In this document: in pieces, positions 1 through 8,373 of the stretch
Layout: each line of letters opens with the position of its first letter
Position numbering within the stretch: the first letter of the stretch is position 1
Assembly: GCF_000382365.1 (NCBI RefSeq)
Contig: NZ_KB908229.1
Location: 58,827 to 122,826, forward strand
Reading direction: 5' to 3'
From: Pannonibacter phragmitetus DSM 14782
GTDB taxonomy: Bacteria; Pseudomonadota; Alphaproteobacteria; Rhizobiales; Stappiaceae
DNA: 64,000 nucleotides
The notes under the pieces: model-generated
Databases searched by the model: none
What the model was told of the DNA's origin: nothing
Seen by the model: the letters and a program-made list of their open reading frames with translations, nothing else
Program-made: the position numbers and the translations under genes

Positions 1-229
1 GCCGCACCACCACCTGCTGGCCATCCGGCGTGGTCTGGATGACCTTCAGCCGCCCGTTCAGCAGACAGAAGAATTCCGTCGCCTCGACACCCTGCATGAA
101 GGCTGCGGCCCCATCCGGCAACTGACGCACACTGGCGGTGGAAAGGACGTTATCAAGATCCGCGTCACTCATGTACTGGAAAATACTTAGGTTACGAATG
201 AGCGAGCGATCCAGTCGATGCACGGCCAT
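1..229 (-). CDS. Crp/Fnr-family regulator, NnrR-type (N-terminal part only)
   Basis: The first 76 codons of a cyclic-nucleotide-binding-domain regulator are visible; the rest lies beyond the left edge. The start is the ATG complementary to 227-229. The fragment opens with a short helix (DRSLIRNLSIF), then the typical FMQG and LLNGRLKV beta-roll motifs and TPDGQQVVVR. It lacks the N-terminal cysteine cluster of FNR proper, having only one Cys in the barrel, which fits the NO-responsive NnrR/Dnr branch. It is divergent from nirK, with an NnrR-like box between the two genes, so it is probably the activator of the nitrite-reductase genes. The DNA-binding domain cannot be seen, so the subgroup is inference. 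Confidence 0.8.
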   Translation of the reverse strand, partial: MAVHRLDRSLIRNLSIFQYMSDADLDNVLSTASVRQLPDGAAAFMQGVEATEFFCLLNGRLKVIQTTPDGQQVVVR

Positions 230-322
230 TGAATTTCTCCAGATCACTTTTCAAAGCCGCAGCAATGACTTGTTTCATCAACTGCGACCAAATGGCATCC
301 CCCGCAACCACCGTTGCACTGT

Positions 323-336
323 TTGCCTTTTCGCAA
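323..336. promoter_or_regulatory. NnrR-like box upstream of nirK
   Basis: TTGCC-TTTT-CGCAA is a 14-bp near-palindrome of the TTG-N8-CAA form used by Crp/Fnr-family denitrification regulators. It sits about 75 bp upstream of the chosen nirK start, in the gap between nirK and the divergent NnrR-type regulator gene. One half-site position deviates from perfect symmetry (TTGCC against the TTGCG implied by CGCAA). Confidence 0.65.
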
Positions 337-404
337 ACACATCTACTGCCCTTTGTTCTGTAATCCAGTCAACACCCAAGGCAACCTGAATGAAAGGAAA
401 TGCC

Positions 405-1535
405 ATGTTGACCCGCCGTGAAGCCCTGTGTGGCGCAGCCGCCATCGCCCTTCTGATCGCAGCGCCGCTCCATGCGGAAGAAGGCCCCAACCCCACGCTG
501 AAGGCCGCAACCGGACAGACGGATCTGACCGCCGGACTGGAGCGCGTGAAGGCCAGACTCGTCGCCCCGCCCTTCGTCATGGAGCATGATCAGGTGGCCA
601 AGGGCGGACCGAAGGTCGTCCAGTTCACCATGACCATCGAGGAAAAGAAGATCGTCATCGACGGCGAAGGCACCACCTTCCAGGCCATGACCTTCGACGG
701 CTCGATGCCCGGCCCGACCATGGTGGTGCATGAAGGGGACTACGTCGAACTGACGCTGATCAACCCCGAAACCAACTCGATGCCGCACAACATCGACTTC
801 CATTCGGCCACCGGTGCCCTCGGCGGCGCGCAGCTGACCTTCGTCAACCCCGGCGAACAGGCCACCTTGCGCTTCAAGGCCACGAAGAACGGCGCCTTCG
901 TCTATCACTGCGCTCCCACGGGCATGGTCGCCTGGCACGTGGTCAGCGGCATGTCGGGCACCATTCTGGTGCTGCCGCGTGACGGGCTGAAGGATGAGGC
1001 AGGCAACCCGATCCACTATGACCGGGCCTATACCATCGGCGAGTTCGACCTCTACGTGCCAAAGGACGAGAACGGCAAATACGTGGACTACGACAGCCCC
1101 GGCGAGGCCTATGCCGATACGGTGGAGGTGATGAAGGGGCTGGTGCCCACCCATGTCGTGTTCAACGGCGCCGTTGGCGCGCTGACGGGCGAGAAGGCCA
1201 TGAAGGCCAATGTTGGCGAGACCGTGCTGATGATCCACAGCTCGGCCAACCGGGACACCCGCCCGCATCTCATCGGCGGCCACGGCGACCATGTCTGGGA
1301 GCGCGGCAAGTTCGACAATCCGCCGGAAAAGGGGCTGGAAACCTGGTTCGTGGCCGGCGGCAGCGCCGCCGTGGCGACCTACAAGTTCCTTCAGCCGGGC
1401 ATCTACGCCTATGTCAACCACAACCTCATCGAGGCCATGGAACTGGGGGCAGCCGCCCACTTCAAGGTGGAAGGCGACTGGGACAATGACCTGATGATGC
1501 AGGTCTCGGCCCCCGGCCCGATCCCCAGCAACTGA
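405..1535 (+). CDS. nirK: Copper-containing nitrite reductase NirK
   Basis: Periplasmic reduction of nitrite to nitric oxide. All copper ligands are present with family spacing: type 1 Cu His128, Cys169, His178 and Met183; type 2 Cu His133, His168 and His339; catalytic Asp131 and His288. They are offset by 33 from Alcaligenes faecalis NiR numbering throughout. The N-terminus has an arginine pair (LTRREAL) followed by a hydrophobic stretch ending at LHAEE, a Tat-like signal peptide. I chose ATG 405 because AAAGGAAA lies at 393-400; an in-frame ATG at 390 would add five residues. nirV follows after 80 bp. The pseudoazurin downstream is the likely electron donor. Confidence 0.97.
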   Translation: MLTRREALCGAAAIALLIAAPLHAEEGPNPTLKAATGQTDLTAGLERVKARLVAPPFVMEHDQVAKGGPKVVQFTMTIEEKKIVIDGEGTTFQAMTFDGSMPGPTMVVHEGDYVELTLINPETNSMPHNIDFHSATGALGGAQLTFVNPGEQATLRFKATKNGAFVYHCAPTGMVAWHVVSGMSGTILVLPRDGLKDEAGNPIHYDRAYTIGEFDLYVPKDENGKYVDYDSPGEAYADTVEVMKGLVPTHVVFNGAVGALTGEKAMKANVGETVLMIHSSANRDTRPHLIGGHGDHVWERGKFDNPPEKGLETWFVAGGSAAVATYKFLQPGIYAYVNHNLIEAMELGAAAHFKVEGDWDNDLMMQVSAPGPIPSN

Positions 1536-1541
1536 CAGCAT

Positions 1542-1575
1542 GCTGCGGCAGTCCGCCTCTCCGGGCTGCCGCAGC
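1542..1575 (+). terminator. Hairpin between nirK and nirV (terminator or attenuator)
   Basis: Perfect 10-bp stem GCTGCGGCAG / CTGCCGCAGC with a 14-nt loop, seven bases after the nirK stop, followed by a pyrimidine-rich run without a true T-tract. It could partly end nirK transcripts or protect their 3' ends, so that nirV is made at a lower level. Confidence 0.6.
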
Positions 1576-1615
1576 TTCCCTCTTCTCTCCCCCTCTGGCG
1601 ATCAGGAGGTCATCC

Positions 1616-2449
1616 ATGACCTTGATCAGATACACCAGCGCCGCCGTTGCAGGCCTTGCCCTCCTCACTCTGCTGCAGGGCTTTGCAGCCGCACCAAAGG
1701 CCCCACATCCCGCACCGGAGACAGTCAGGCTGGAAGAGGCCGCCCTCGCCTACCGGGAGCCCGGCGAGTTTCTGGACCGGGGCACGCCAGTCAACGGCCC
1801 GCGGGTGCCGCTGACGCTGGAAGCCCCGCTCACCATCATGCGGGCGCAGGTGACGCGCGGCGCCTATGATACCTGCGTGGCCGACGGAGCCTGCCTTGCG
1901 CTCGGCACAAAGGGCGCGCCGGATCTGCCGGTCACCGGCGTCAATTTCATCGATGCGGAAGCCTATGCCGCCTGGCTGTCGGCCAAGACCGGAGAGACGT
2001 GGCGCCTGCCGACCGACCGGGAATGGGCGCTCGCCGCCGGATCGCGCTTCAAGGACGATGCCTATACGGAGATCAGCGACCCGGCCAACCCGTCGCGGCG
2101 CTGGATTGCGGTCTACGATATTGAATCGAAACTGCAGGAGGAGATCGACCCCAAACCCATGCCGGCCGGACACTTCGGCACCAATGAGCACGGGCTTCAG
2201 GACCTTGCCGGCAATGTCTGGGAATGGACCTCCACCTGCTACCGCCGCCACCATGTGCTGCCCGGCGGAGAGGTGCGGGAAACTGAGAACTGCGGCATCC
2301 GCGTCGCCGAAGGGCGCCACCGGGCGCTGATGACAACCTTCTTCCGCGATCCCAAGGCCGGGGCCTGTTCGGTGGGCGTGCCGCCCGCCAATCTCGGCAT
2401 CCGGCTGGTGCGCGAGGAAACGGGAGTGCGGCAATGGCTGGGTTTCTAG
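1616..2449 (+). CDS. nirV: NirV, formylglycine-generating-enzyme-like protein
   Basis: 277 residues with an N-terminal hydrophobic export signal (about residues 5-25, LTLLQGFAAA) and an FGE/sulfatase-modifying-factor domain: RGAYDTCV, GVNFIDAEAYAAWLSAKTG, WRLPTDREWALAAG, NEHGLQDLAGNVWEWTS and LGIRLVRE. Its position right after nirK is the usual place of nirV. NirV is not strictly required for NirK activity in some denitrifiers and its biochemical role is unsettled. Start is backed by an AGGAGG ribosome-binding site at about 1604-1609. The next gene overlaps its end by 16 nt, suggesting translational coupling. Confidence 0.92.
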   Translation: MTLIRYTSAAVAGLALLTLLQGFAAAPKAPHPAPETVRLEEAALAYREPGEFLDRGTPVNGPRVPLTLEAPLTIMRAQVTRGAYDTCVADGACLALGTKGAPDLPVTGVNFIDAEAYAAWLSAKTGETWRLPTDREWALAAGSRFKDDAYTEISDPANPSRRWIAVYDIESKLQEEIDPKPMPAGHFGTNEHGLQDLAGNVWEWTSTCYRRHHVLPGGEVRETENCGIRVAEGRHRALMTTFFRDPKAGACSVGVPPANLGIRLVREETGVRQWLGF

Positions 2450-2826
2450 AGCCAGACCTCAAGCCCCAGCCCGCTGCGGCAGACACCGCCCTGCTGCAGC
2501 GGTTGGCGCATGTTCTGCAGGACATGGGCCTGCCTTGTGCCTGTCAGGAGGAGGTGGAGCGGACGGTCGCCGTCTTCACCGAATTCGAAATCCGCCGCAC
2601 CCGCCGCCGCCTGCTGGAAAGCGCAAGGGAGCGCACCCGCCAGCTGGCCGGTTTCCTTCCCTATCTGCAGGATCTTGAATCCCCCGGTGCGGCCGAAATG
2701 GATGCCTCCGACCTTGCCGTTCTCGCCGATGCCTTCCGCCAGATTGCCGCTGCCGCCGCGCAAGGGGTGGCAAGCCTTGAGCTTCTGGCCGCAATGCAGC
2801 CGGGCGCCTCACGGCAGGACGGCTGA
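2434..2826 (+). CDS. Small uncharacterised protein of the nir cluster
   Basis: 130 residues, mostly alpha-helical, rich in Arg, Glu and Ala (FEIRRTRRRLLESARERTR), with no signal peptide or membrane segment and a CAC pair at about residues 35-37. The start overlaps the end of nirV by 16 nt. I do not recognise the family. Its place between nirV and the DUF59 gene suggests a cytoplasmic accessory role in making or regulating the nitrite reductase system, but the sequence gives no direct evidence. Confidence 0.7.
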   Translation: MAGFLEPDLKPQPAAADTALLQRLAHVLQDMGLPCACQEEVERTVAVFTEFEIRRTRRRLLESARERTRQLAGFLPYLQDLESPGAAEMDASDLAVLADAFRQIAAAAAQGVASLELLAAMQPGASRQDG

Positions 2827-2929
2827 CAAGCTGCGTCAAAGCTTGTGCCTGCACAAAGAGGCGGAGCGGCAACTGCCGCACACTTCCTGCAACATCCACC
2901 CGCAGGAGCCCCACAGGAGCAATTGTCCC

Positions 2930-3298
2930 ATGACCGGCGAAGCCTCCATCCTCGCAGCTCTCAGCACCGTCGATGATCCGGAACTGGGCGTCAGCATTGT
3001 GGATCTCGGGCTTGTCCGGGAGATCGCCTGCACGCCCGGACGCATCCGCATCACCCTTGGCATGACAACGCCCACCTGTCCGCTGGGCGGGCTGATCGCC
3101 GAAACCGCATCCATCGCCGTGGAGGAGATTGCCGCGCCGCAGACGGAAGTGGAAGTCACGCTCGACCGCGCCTTCCGCTGGACGCCGGACCTCGCCGCCC
3201 CGCATGTGCGCCAGCGTTTTGGAGGCGAAAATCCTGCACCAGCCGCTGATACGGGCCCCGGCCTTTGGCAGCATCTGCGGGCAAGGCTGTGGCGCTGA
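2930..3298 (+). CDS. MIP18/DUF59 family metal-sulfur cluster assembly factor
   Basis: 122 residues with the DUF59 (PaaD/SufT/MIP18) pattern: VDDPELGVSIVDLGLVREI, then TTPTCPLGG containing the conserved Cys50, ending in LDRAFRWTPD. Members help iron-sulfur cluster assembly or transfer. The ATG at 2930 is preceded by CAGGAG at about 2913-2918. It lies 103 bp after the previous gene and 2 bp before the next, so it is probably co-transcribed with nirK-nirV. Which metalloprotein it serves here is unknown; NirK itself needs only copper. Confidence 0.85.
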   Translation: MTGEASILAALSTVDDPELGVSIVDLGLVREIACTPGRIRITLGMTTPTCPLGGLIAETASIAVEEIAAPQTEVEVTLDRAFRWTPDLAAPHVRQRFGGENPAPAADTGPGLWQHLRARLWR

Positions 3299-3300
3299 CC

Positions 3301-4398
3301 ATGCCCCGCTCCATGGCGCAAGCAATCCGCCTTCTCACCGCCGTGCTGGCGCTGGCGAGCCTTGTCACGGGCCTTGGCGCCGGGCTGGCGCGGCTGGGGC
3401 TTTTCGATCTTGCCCTTTCAGTTTCGGACCGGCATTCGGTCTTCATGCTCTGCGGCTTCTTCGGCACCCTGATCGCGCTGGAGCGGGCGGTGGCGCAAGG
3501 CTCGGCTGCAGCCCTCGCCGTGCCTGCTGTATCTGGGATCGGCGCCGTTCTGATCTGGTTCGAGCCGCAGTCAGCCGCCCTCGCCTTCCTTGCTGCCGGT
3601 GCAGGCCTTGGCATTCTGAGCGCGCAGGCGGCGCTGGCGCTGCGCACCCTGTTCAGCGTCGTCTTGCTGGTGGCTGCAGTGCTTTGGCCCATAGGCACGG
3701 GCATGTGGCTCCTCACCGGTGACCCGGCCCTTGCCGCTTATATCTGGCTGGGTTTCCTCATCCTCACCATCACGGCGGAACGGATCGAACTGTCCCGCCT
3801 GCGCCAGCGCGGGCCTCTGCAGGCCGGATTGCTGGTCCCGCTGGTTGCCGTCTTCTGCCTCGGGCTGCTGACGGGCGAGCCCTTTGCCGGAGTGCCCTGG
3901 TTCACAGGCGCGGCGCTCGCCGGGCTTGCCCTGTGGCTGACGGTCAATGACGTGGCGCTGATCACCATAAGGGGCGAAGGCCTTGCCCGCTATTCCGCCG
4001 CCGCCCTTCTGTGCGGCTATGGCTGGCTGCTCGTGGCCGCAGCAGCGCTGCTGATCCTGCCGCCGGGAACTTCTGCGGCGGGGCATGACATTGCGCTGCA
4101 TGCCATCGGCCTCGGCTTCGTGCTGTCCATGGTCTTTGCCCATGCCCCCATCATCCTGCCCGCCGTCGCAGGCATGCGCATCCGCTATTCGGCCGCGCTC
4201 TACCTGCCGCTTGCGCTTCTGCAAGGCGCAACGGCGTTGCGGGTGGCGGGCAACCTGCTGGAACAGGACAGCCTGCGCAATGCGTCAGGCTGGCTCACCA
4301 TGGGCGCGCTCGGCCTCTATGCAGCAACACTTATTCTCTCCAGCCGGCACCGCCAGCGCAAAGCCTGTGCAGCGCACAACAACCGTCATCCAGTTTGA
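3301..4398 (+). CDS. Polytopic membrane protein of the nir cluster
   Basis: About 365 residues with roughly ten to twelve hydrophobic helices and no large soluble domain. The motifs SDRHSVFMLCGFFGTLIALERA near the N-terminus and LHAIGLGFVLSMVFAHAPI near the C-terminus place histidines inside helices. This resembles NnrS-type haem/copper membrane proteins in general plan, but it is not the canonical NnrS, which is encoded at 5358. Start taken at ATG 3301, two bases after the preceding stop; ATG 3313 is an alternative. Its last codons contain the FNR-like box that serves pseudoazurin. Function unknown; a role in NO tolerance or metal handling is inference. Confidence 0.8.
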   Translation: MPRSMAQAIRLLTAVLALASLVTGLGAGLARLGLFDLALSVSDRHSVFMLCGFFGTLIALERAVAQGSAAALAVPAVSGIGAVLIWFEPQSAALAFLAAGAGLGILSAQAALALRTLFSVVLLVAAVLWPIGTGMWLLTGDPALAAYIWLGFLILTITAERIELSRLRQRGPLQAGLLVPLVAVFCLGLLTGEPFAGVPWFTGAALAGLALWLTVNDVALITIRGEGLARYSAAALLCGYGWLLVAAAALLILPPGTSAAGHDIALHAIGLGFVLSMVFAHAPIILPAVAGMRIRYSAALYLPLALLQGATALRVAGNLLEQDSLRNASGWLTMGALGLYAATLILSSRHRQRKACAAHNNRHPV

Positions 4399-4408
4399 CC
4401 TGGCTCAA
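4395..4408. promoter_or_regulatory. FNR/NnrR-type box upstream of pseudoazurin
   Basis: TTGA-CCTGGC-TCAA is a perfect TTGA-N6-TCAA inverted repeat, the core of FNR/NnrR/Dnr sites. It overlaps the stop codon of the preceding gene and is centred about 76 bp before the pseudoazurin start, so pseudoazurin probably has its own oxygen- or NO-controlled promoter. Confidence 0.7.
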
Positions 4409-4477
4409 CGTCGCCCGCCGTGCCGGAGGCTATTTCTTCCACATACCTGAATTTAAAATTCAACTTTGGAGAATGTC

Positions 4478-4909
4478 ATGTCCATCAATTCCCTCATCCT
4501 CGCCACGGCTATGGTCGTCAGCCTCACCGGCATGGCCGCAGCGGCCGATCATGAAGTCAAGATGCTGAACAAGGGCGAGGCCGGTGCCATGGTCTTCGAG
4601 CCGGAACTGATCACCATCGCTCCCGGCGACACCGTCACTTTCAAGGCGACGGATGCCGGCCACAACGCTGAAACCATCCCCGGCATGCTGCCGGAAGGCG
4701 CCGAACCCTTCGTTGGAAAGATGGGCAAGGATGTCACTGTCACCTTCACTGAGGAAGGCGTCTACGGCATCAAATGCAAGCCGCATCTGGGCATGGGCAT
4801 GGTCGCCGCCGTCGTCGTCGGCGCCCCGGTCAATCTGGAAACCGCCAAGACCGTCAAGACCCCCGGCAAGGCCGGCAAGAAGTTCGAAGCCCTGCTCGGC
4901 GGGCTTTGA
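4478..4909 (+). CDS. Pseudoazurin, type 1 copper electron carrier
   Basis: 143-residue cupredoxin with a signal peptide (hydrophobic run ending [10 protein letters not shown]). Ligands are His62 (GHNAE), Cys100, His103 and Met108 ([10 protein letters not shown]); the spacing equals that of known pseudoazurins (His40, Cys78, His81, Met86). The lysine-rich C-terminus is typical of docking to NirK. It carries electrons to nitrite reductase in the periplasm. ATG 4478 is chosen because GGAGA at 4468-4472 precedes it; an in-frame TTG at 4466 is less likely. An FNR-like box lies upstream. Confidence 0.95.
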   Translation: MSINSLILATAMVVSLTGMAAAADHEVKMLNKGEAGAMVFEPELITIAPGDTVTFKATDAGHNAETIPGMLPEGAEPFVGKMGKDVTVTFTEEGVYGIKCKPHLGMGMVAAVVVGAPVNLETAKTVKTPGKAGKKFEALLGGL

Positions 4910-5357
4910 ACGGCATTGGGACGAGGCGGCAATCTGGCCACCACCGCACGGCTTTTCAGCCCCCTTCCCCTTGAGGGACAGTGTTTACTTTGGACGCACG
5001 GAGGAAGATTGGGCCTTCGTTTTGCCGCAGCGCCCCTCTCCCCCCTTGAGGGGGAGATGTCTGCGTCAGCAGACAGAGGGGGGTAGCAGCGCCTCAATAC
5101 GGCAGGCCCTCTCTTACAACCGGACAGGCTGCATACCCCCCTCTGCCCCCTGCCGGGGGCATCTCCCCCTCAAGGGGGGAGAGGAGTTGGAGCCTGACTG
5201 GCTGTCCGTTGTAAACATTGCCCCCTTGAGAGGAGGGGAAATCACCAGCCTCGGCCCAAGCAGGCAGAAAAATAAGTGCCTGACCGGCTGTCCCCACAGA
5301 ACGCAGTTGCTGAGACGCATTCAAAATCCCGCAAGGCACCGCCAGGGAGATCATCAC
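4910..5357. other. Gene-free interval between pseudoazurin and nnrS, filled with repeat fragments
   Basis: 448 bp without a convincing gene. It contains the full palindromic repeat at 5035-5184. Several shorter pieces of the same family surround it: CCCCTTGAGGG near 4970, CCCCCTTGAGAGGAGG near 5220, and AAGTGCCTGACCGGCTGTCC near 5275, which recurs with two changes near 54091. The nnrS ribosome-binding site GGGAGA is at the right edge. Confidence 0.75.
5035..5184. repeat. About 150-bp palindromic mosaic repeat, copy 1
   Basis: The outer ends are inverted repeats of one another: CCTCTCCCCCCTTGAGGGGG at the left matches, in reverse, the CCCCCTCAAGGGGGGAGAGG end at the right. Each half has its own internal hairpin (TCTGCGTCAGCAGA left; CCCCCTGCCGGGGG right). 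A nearly identical element is at 14334-14481. The form resembles the RIME-type intergenic mosaic elements of Rhizobiales. On RNA it would fold strongly and separate pseudoazurin from nnrS. Confidence 0.85.
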
Positions 5358-6521
5358 ATGACCAACCCGCATTGGCTTTCCGGCGGCTTCAGGCCGTTCT
5401 TCTTCCTTGGCGCCCTTGCCATGGCAGCCTCCGTGCTGATGTGGGTGCCGGTCTATACGGGCCTTTTCACTGTGCCCACCCTGTTCGTGCCACGGGACTG
5501 GCATGTGCATACGCTGCTGTTTGGCGGTGCCATGGCCATCATCGCGGGTTTCGGTCTGACGGCGGTGGCCAACTGGACCGGCCGTCCGCCGGTTTCGGGC
5601 GCGCTGCTGCTGGCGCTGGTGCTGCTGTGGCTGGCGGGACGGGTGGCCGTCACATGCGGCGCCAATCTCGGCCCCCTTCCGGTGGCCGTGCTGGATGTGC
5701 TTTTTCCCGTCACCCTCGCTGGCGTGATGGCGCGGGAGGTGATCGCCGCCCGCAATTTGCGCAATCTGAAGATCGCCGCCGTGATCGGCCTGCTGGCCTT
5801 GGCGGATCTCGGCTTTCATCTGGAAGTAGCACAGACCGGCGTGGCAGATGTCTCGCTCAGGGCGAGCCTGTCGCTGGTGATCCTGCTCATTCTCATGATC
5901 GGCGGGCGCATCATCCCGGCCTTTACCCGCAACTGGCTCAACGCCCGCAAGGCGGCGAAACTGCCGGTCACCTTCAACAAGGCCGACGCCGCCATCATGG
6001 TGCTGAGTGGCGCAGCGCTTGTGCTCTGGACAATCCTGCCGGACGCTCTGGCAACAGCCATCATCATGTTGCTGGCAGGAGCCGGGCAGATCTGGCGGCT
6101 GACGCGCTGGTGCGGGCTGGCGGCAAGGCGTGAACCGCTGCTGCTCATCCTCCATATCGGCCACCTCATTCTTGCGCTCGGCTTTCTTGCGGTGCCTTGT
6201 GCCCTGCTGCTGCCGCAGATTGGCGATGCAACAGCGTCTGTGCATCTGTGGACGGCAGGCGCCATCGGCGTCATGACACTGGCCGTCATGACCCGCGCCA
6301 GCCGGGGCCACTCGGGCCATCCGCTGACGGCAGACAGGCTGGATCTGGCCATCTTTTCGCTGGTCATCCTCGGCACGATCGCCCGTATCGCCTCTCCTCA
6401 TGCGGGAGACGCAGCACGGGCCCTGCTGGACACTGCGGCACTCGCCTGGGCCGGAGCTTATCTCGCCTTTGCCGCCGGTTATGCCCGCCGCCTGCTGCTG
6501 CCCCCGGCCAAGGCGGGATGA
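5358..6521 (+). CDS. nnrS: NnrS family membrane protein
   Basis: 387 residues, about twelve membrane helices. Diagnostic NnrS motifs are GGFRPFFFLGA at the N-terminus, DWHVHTLLFGGAMAIIAGF then LTAVANWTG, GGRIIPAFTRNW in the middle and MTRASRGHSGHPLTADR near the C-terminus. NnrS is a haem- and copper-containing membrane protein linked to nitric oxide resistance in denitrifiers. GGGAGA lies eight bases before ATG 5358. A repeat element separates it from pseudoazurin; the small membrane protein gene follows after 15 bp. Confidence 0.93.
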   Translation: MTNPHWLSGGFRPFFFLGALAMAASVLMWVPVYTGLFTVPTLFVPRDWHVHTLLFGGAMAIIAGFGLTAVANWTGRPPVSGALLLALVLLWLAGRVAVTCGANLGPLPVAVLDVLFPVTLAGVMAREVIAARNLRNLKIAAVIGLLALADLGFHLEVAQTGVADVSLRASLSLVILLILMIGGRIIPAFTRNWLNARKAAKLPVTFNKADAAIMVLSGAALVLWTILPDALATAIIMLLAGAGQIWRLTRWCGLAARREPLLLILHIGHLILALGFLAVPCALLLPQIGDATASVHLWTAGAIGVMTLAVMTRASRGHSGHPLTADRLDLAIFSLVILGTIARIASPHAGDAARALLDTAALAWAGAYLAFAAGYARRLLLPPAKAG

Positions 6522-6536
6522 AGGGAGAACTGCCCG

Positions 6537-6947
6537 ATGGACCGGCAGGCGCCGAACAGGACCGGGCATGGCCTTCAGGCCGCTCTTGCCTATGGCCTGC
6601 CGCTGTCCGCCGCTTACATCGCCACCGGCATCACCCGCACTCTCTGGCTTGATGCCCATGCGGGTCCGCTGCCCGGCGCCTTGATGGAGGCAGCGGTCTT
6701 TCTGGCCCTCTGCCTTGCAATGCTCGCCAGTGGCTGGCAGGACCGGGCGATCCGGCAGCACCCCATATCAGCCGGAACGGGAATGCTGATCCTATTTCTG
6801 TTGCTGGATGCCAGTATCGCTGCTGGCCTGTGCGGCGTTCCGCTCGCCCGCCATTTCAGCCGGTTTACGGAAGCGCATGGGCTCATCCAATTCACTGCGC
6901 TTATCTTCTGCGCCCTGCTGCCCAGCTTCTGGCATGACGAAATGTGA
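6537..6947 (+). CDS. Small membrane protein downstream of nnrS
   Basis: 136 residues with four predicted membrane helices (LSAAYIATGI, VFLALCLAMLAS, LILFLLLDASIAAGL, IQFTALIFCALLPSF). It starts 15 bp after nnrS with GGGAGA upstream and is probably co-transcribed with it. I do not recognise a named family. Likely an accessory of NnrS or of NO and nitrite metabolism, by position only. The gene ends 29 bp before the convergent MocR-type regulator gene. Confidence 0.75.
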   Translation: MDRQAPNRTGHGLQAALAYGLPLSAAYIATGITRTLWLDAHAGPLPGALMEAAVFLALCLAMLASGWQDRAIRQHPISAGTGMLILFLLLDASIAAGLCGVPLARHFSRFTEAHGLIQFTALIFCALLPSFWHDEM

Positions 6948-6975
6948 CGTGCAGCAAGATGCCTCTTGGTTCGAA

Positions 6976-8358
6976 CTACGCCTGAAAGGCCAGCGGCTCG
7001 GCAACTGGCCCGCGCAGGTTGGCAAGAAGCCCGGCAATGGCCTTGAGCGCGCTTTCAAGTTCCGCCTGCGCCGGGGCGCCGATGCACAGCCGCACGCCAG
7101 CCGCCCCGTTTTCCGGTGCGGCGGCGGTTGCCAGCGGATCGGTGACGAGAATGCCCAGCGCCCGCGCTGCTGCAGCCAGCCCCTGCGCCTCCTGATCCGC
7201 CATCGGCAGCCACACGTGATAGCCAAGGTTCGAGTGCGGCAGCATCGCGTCACCCAGAATGCTGGCGGCCAGTGCCCGCCGGCGCGCCGCCTCCTCGCCG
7301 ATGGCATCGCAAATGGTCTGCGCCGTGCCATCCATGATCCAGTGCTCCATCACCAGACAGTTGAGCGGCGAGATCATCAGCCCCGTGGCATAAAGGCTGG
7401 TCTCGGTGCGCTCCTGCCAGGCCGCAGGCACCGCCAGCCCGCCGATGCGCAGCGAAGGGTTGAGCGTTTTTGACAGGCTGTTGATGTAGAACACCCGTTC
7501 CGGGTCAAGGCTCGCGAGCGAGGGCAGCGCAGGATCGGCACCCAGCGCATAAACATCGTCCTCGATGATCAAGGCATCATGCCTGCGGCAGACAGTGAGA
7601 ATGTCCTGCCGCCGGGCACGGCTCATGCAGGTGGCAACCGGGTTCTGCATGGTGGGCATCAGATAGACAGACGCCCGCACATCCGGTCCCGCCGCCTGCA
7701 AGGCCCGGTCAAGCGCCTCCGGCATCATACCCTCCCCGTCCATGGCCACAGCGGCCATCCGCACGCCTGTGTGCCGGGCAAGCGTCAGCAGACAGGGATA
7801 GGTCTGCGCCTCCACCAGCAGCAGGCTGCCGGGGCCGCACAGCATCGACACGCAGAGTGTCAGCGCGTGCTGCGCGCCCCCGGTGAGCAGCAGGCGGCCG
7901 GGGTCCGTCTCCGTACCAAGCCGTCCGAACCAGCGGGCAAGGCCGGCACGAAAACGCACATGTCCGGGCACAGGCGGATAGGCATTGAACAGCGCAGGCT
8001 CTGCCTGCCGGGCGAGAGCCGTCAGCGTGCGGGCCAGAAGCCGCTCGCTCATGACAGCAGGCGGGGCGTTCTGCGACAGGTCGATCACCACCCCCTTGCG
8101 CCCGCCGGTCGCCGCGACGAAAGTACCGCTGCCCTTGACCGCATAGACAAGGCCGCGCCGCTCCAGAATGCCGTAAGCCTTGGTCACCGAGCCAAGCCCA
8201 ATGCCCAGATGCCAGGCAAGGTCGCGGTGCGGCGGCAAACGCTCGCCTGCGGCAAGCTTTCCATCAAGGATATCCTCCGCCAGTGCCGCCGCCAGCCTGT
8301 CGCAGGGCAGTTGCGCTTCACCGGAAAGGCGCGGCTTCCAGGGCGACTTGAGGCGCAT
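6976..8358 (-). CDS. MocR-type regulator (GntR DNA-binding plus aminotransferase fold)
   Basis: 460 residues: N-terminal winged helix (about 20-85, LAEDILDGKLAAGERLPPHRDLAWHLG region) joined to a fold-type I PLP domain. The PLP lysine is Lys297 in SLSKTLNPSLRIGG; the phosphate-binding and substrate motifs ALTLCVSMLCGPGS and IIEDDVYALG are present. MocR proteins sense PLP or amino compounds and usually control neighbouring genes. A perfect 14-bp palindrome lies 16 bp upstream of its start, in the gap shared with the divergent LysR gene at 8470, so autoregulation is plausible. The effector and target are not evident. Confidence 0.88.
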   Translation of the reverse strand: MRLKSPWKPRLSGEAQLPCDRLAAALAEDILDGKLAAGERLPPHRDLAWHLGIGLGSVTKAYGILERRGLVYAVKGSGTFVAATGGRKGVVIDLSQNAPPAVMSERLLARTLTALARQAEPALFNAYPPVPGHVRFRAGLARWFGRLGTETDPGRLLLTGGAQHALTLCVSMLCGPGSLLLVEAQTYPCLLTLARHTGVRMAAVAMDGEGMMPEALDRALQAAGPDVRASVYLMPTMQNPVATCMSRARRQDILTVCRRHDALIIEDDVYALGADPALPSLASLDPERVFYINSLSKTLNPSLRIGGLAVPAAWQERTETSLYATGLMISPLNCLVMEHWIMDGTAQTICDAIGEEAARRRALAASILGDAMLPHSNLGYHVWLPMADQEAQGLAAAARALGILVTDPLATAAAPENGAAGVRLCIGAPAQAELESALKAIAGLLANLRGPVAEPLAFQA

Positions 8359-8373
8359 CCGAGGTCTCCAATT

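Noticed and set aside
369..1541. Long open frame antisense to nirK
   Set aside because: The plus strand encodes intact NirK with all copper ligands; the antisense frame has no family features and exists because of the GC-rich codon pattern. The same applies to long antisense frames across nnrS, DctM and other genes.
5094..6761. 555-codon minus-strand frame across nnrS
   Set aside because: Composition is that of a mirrored membrane protein gene (His, Gln and Arg rich), with no ribosome-binding site.
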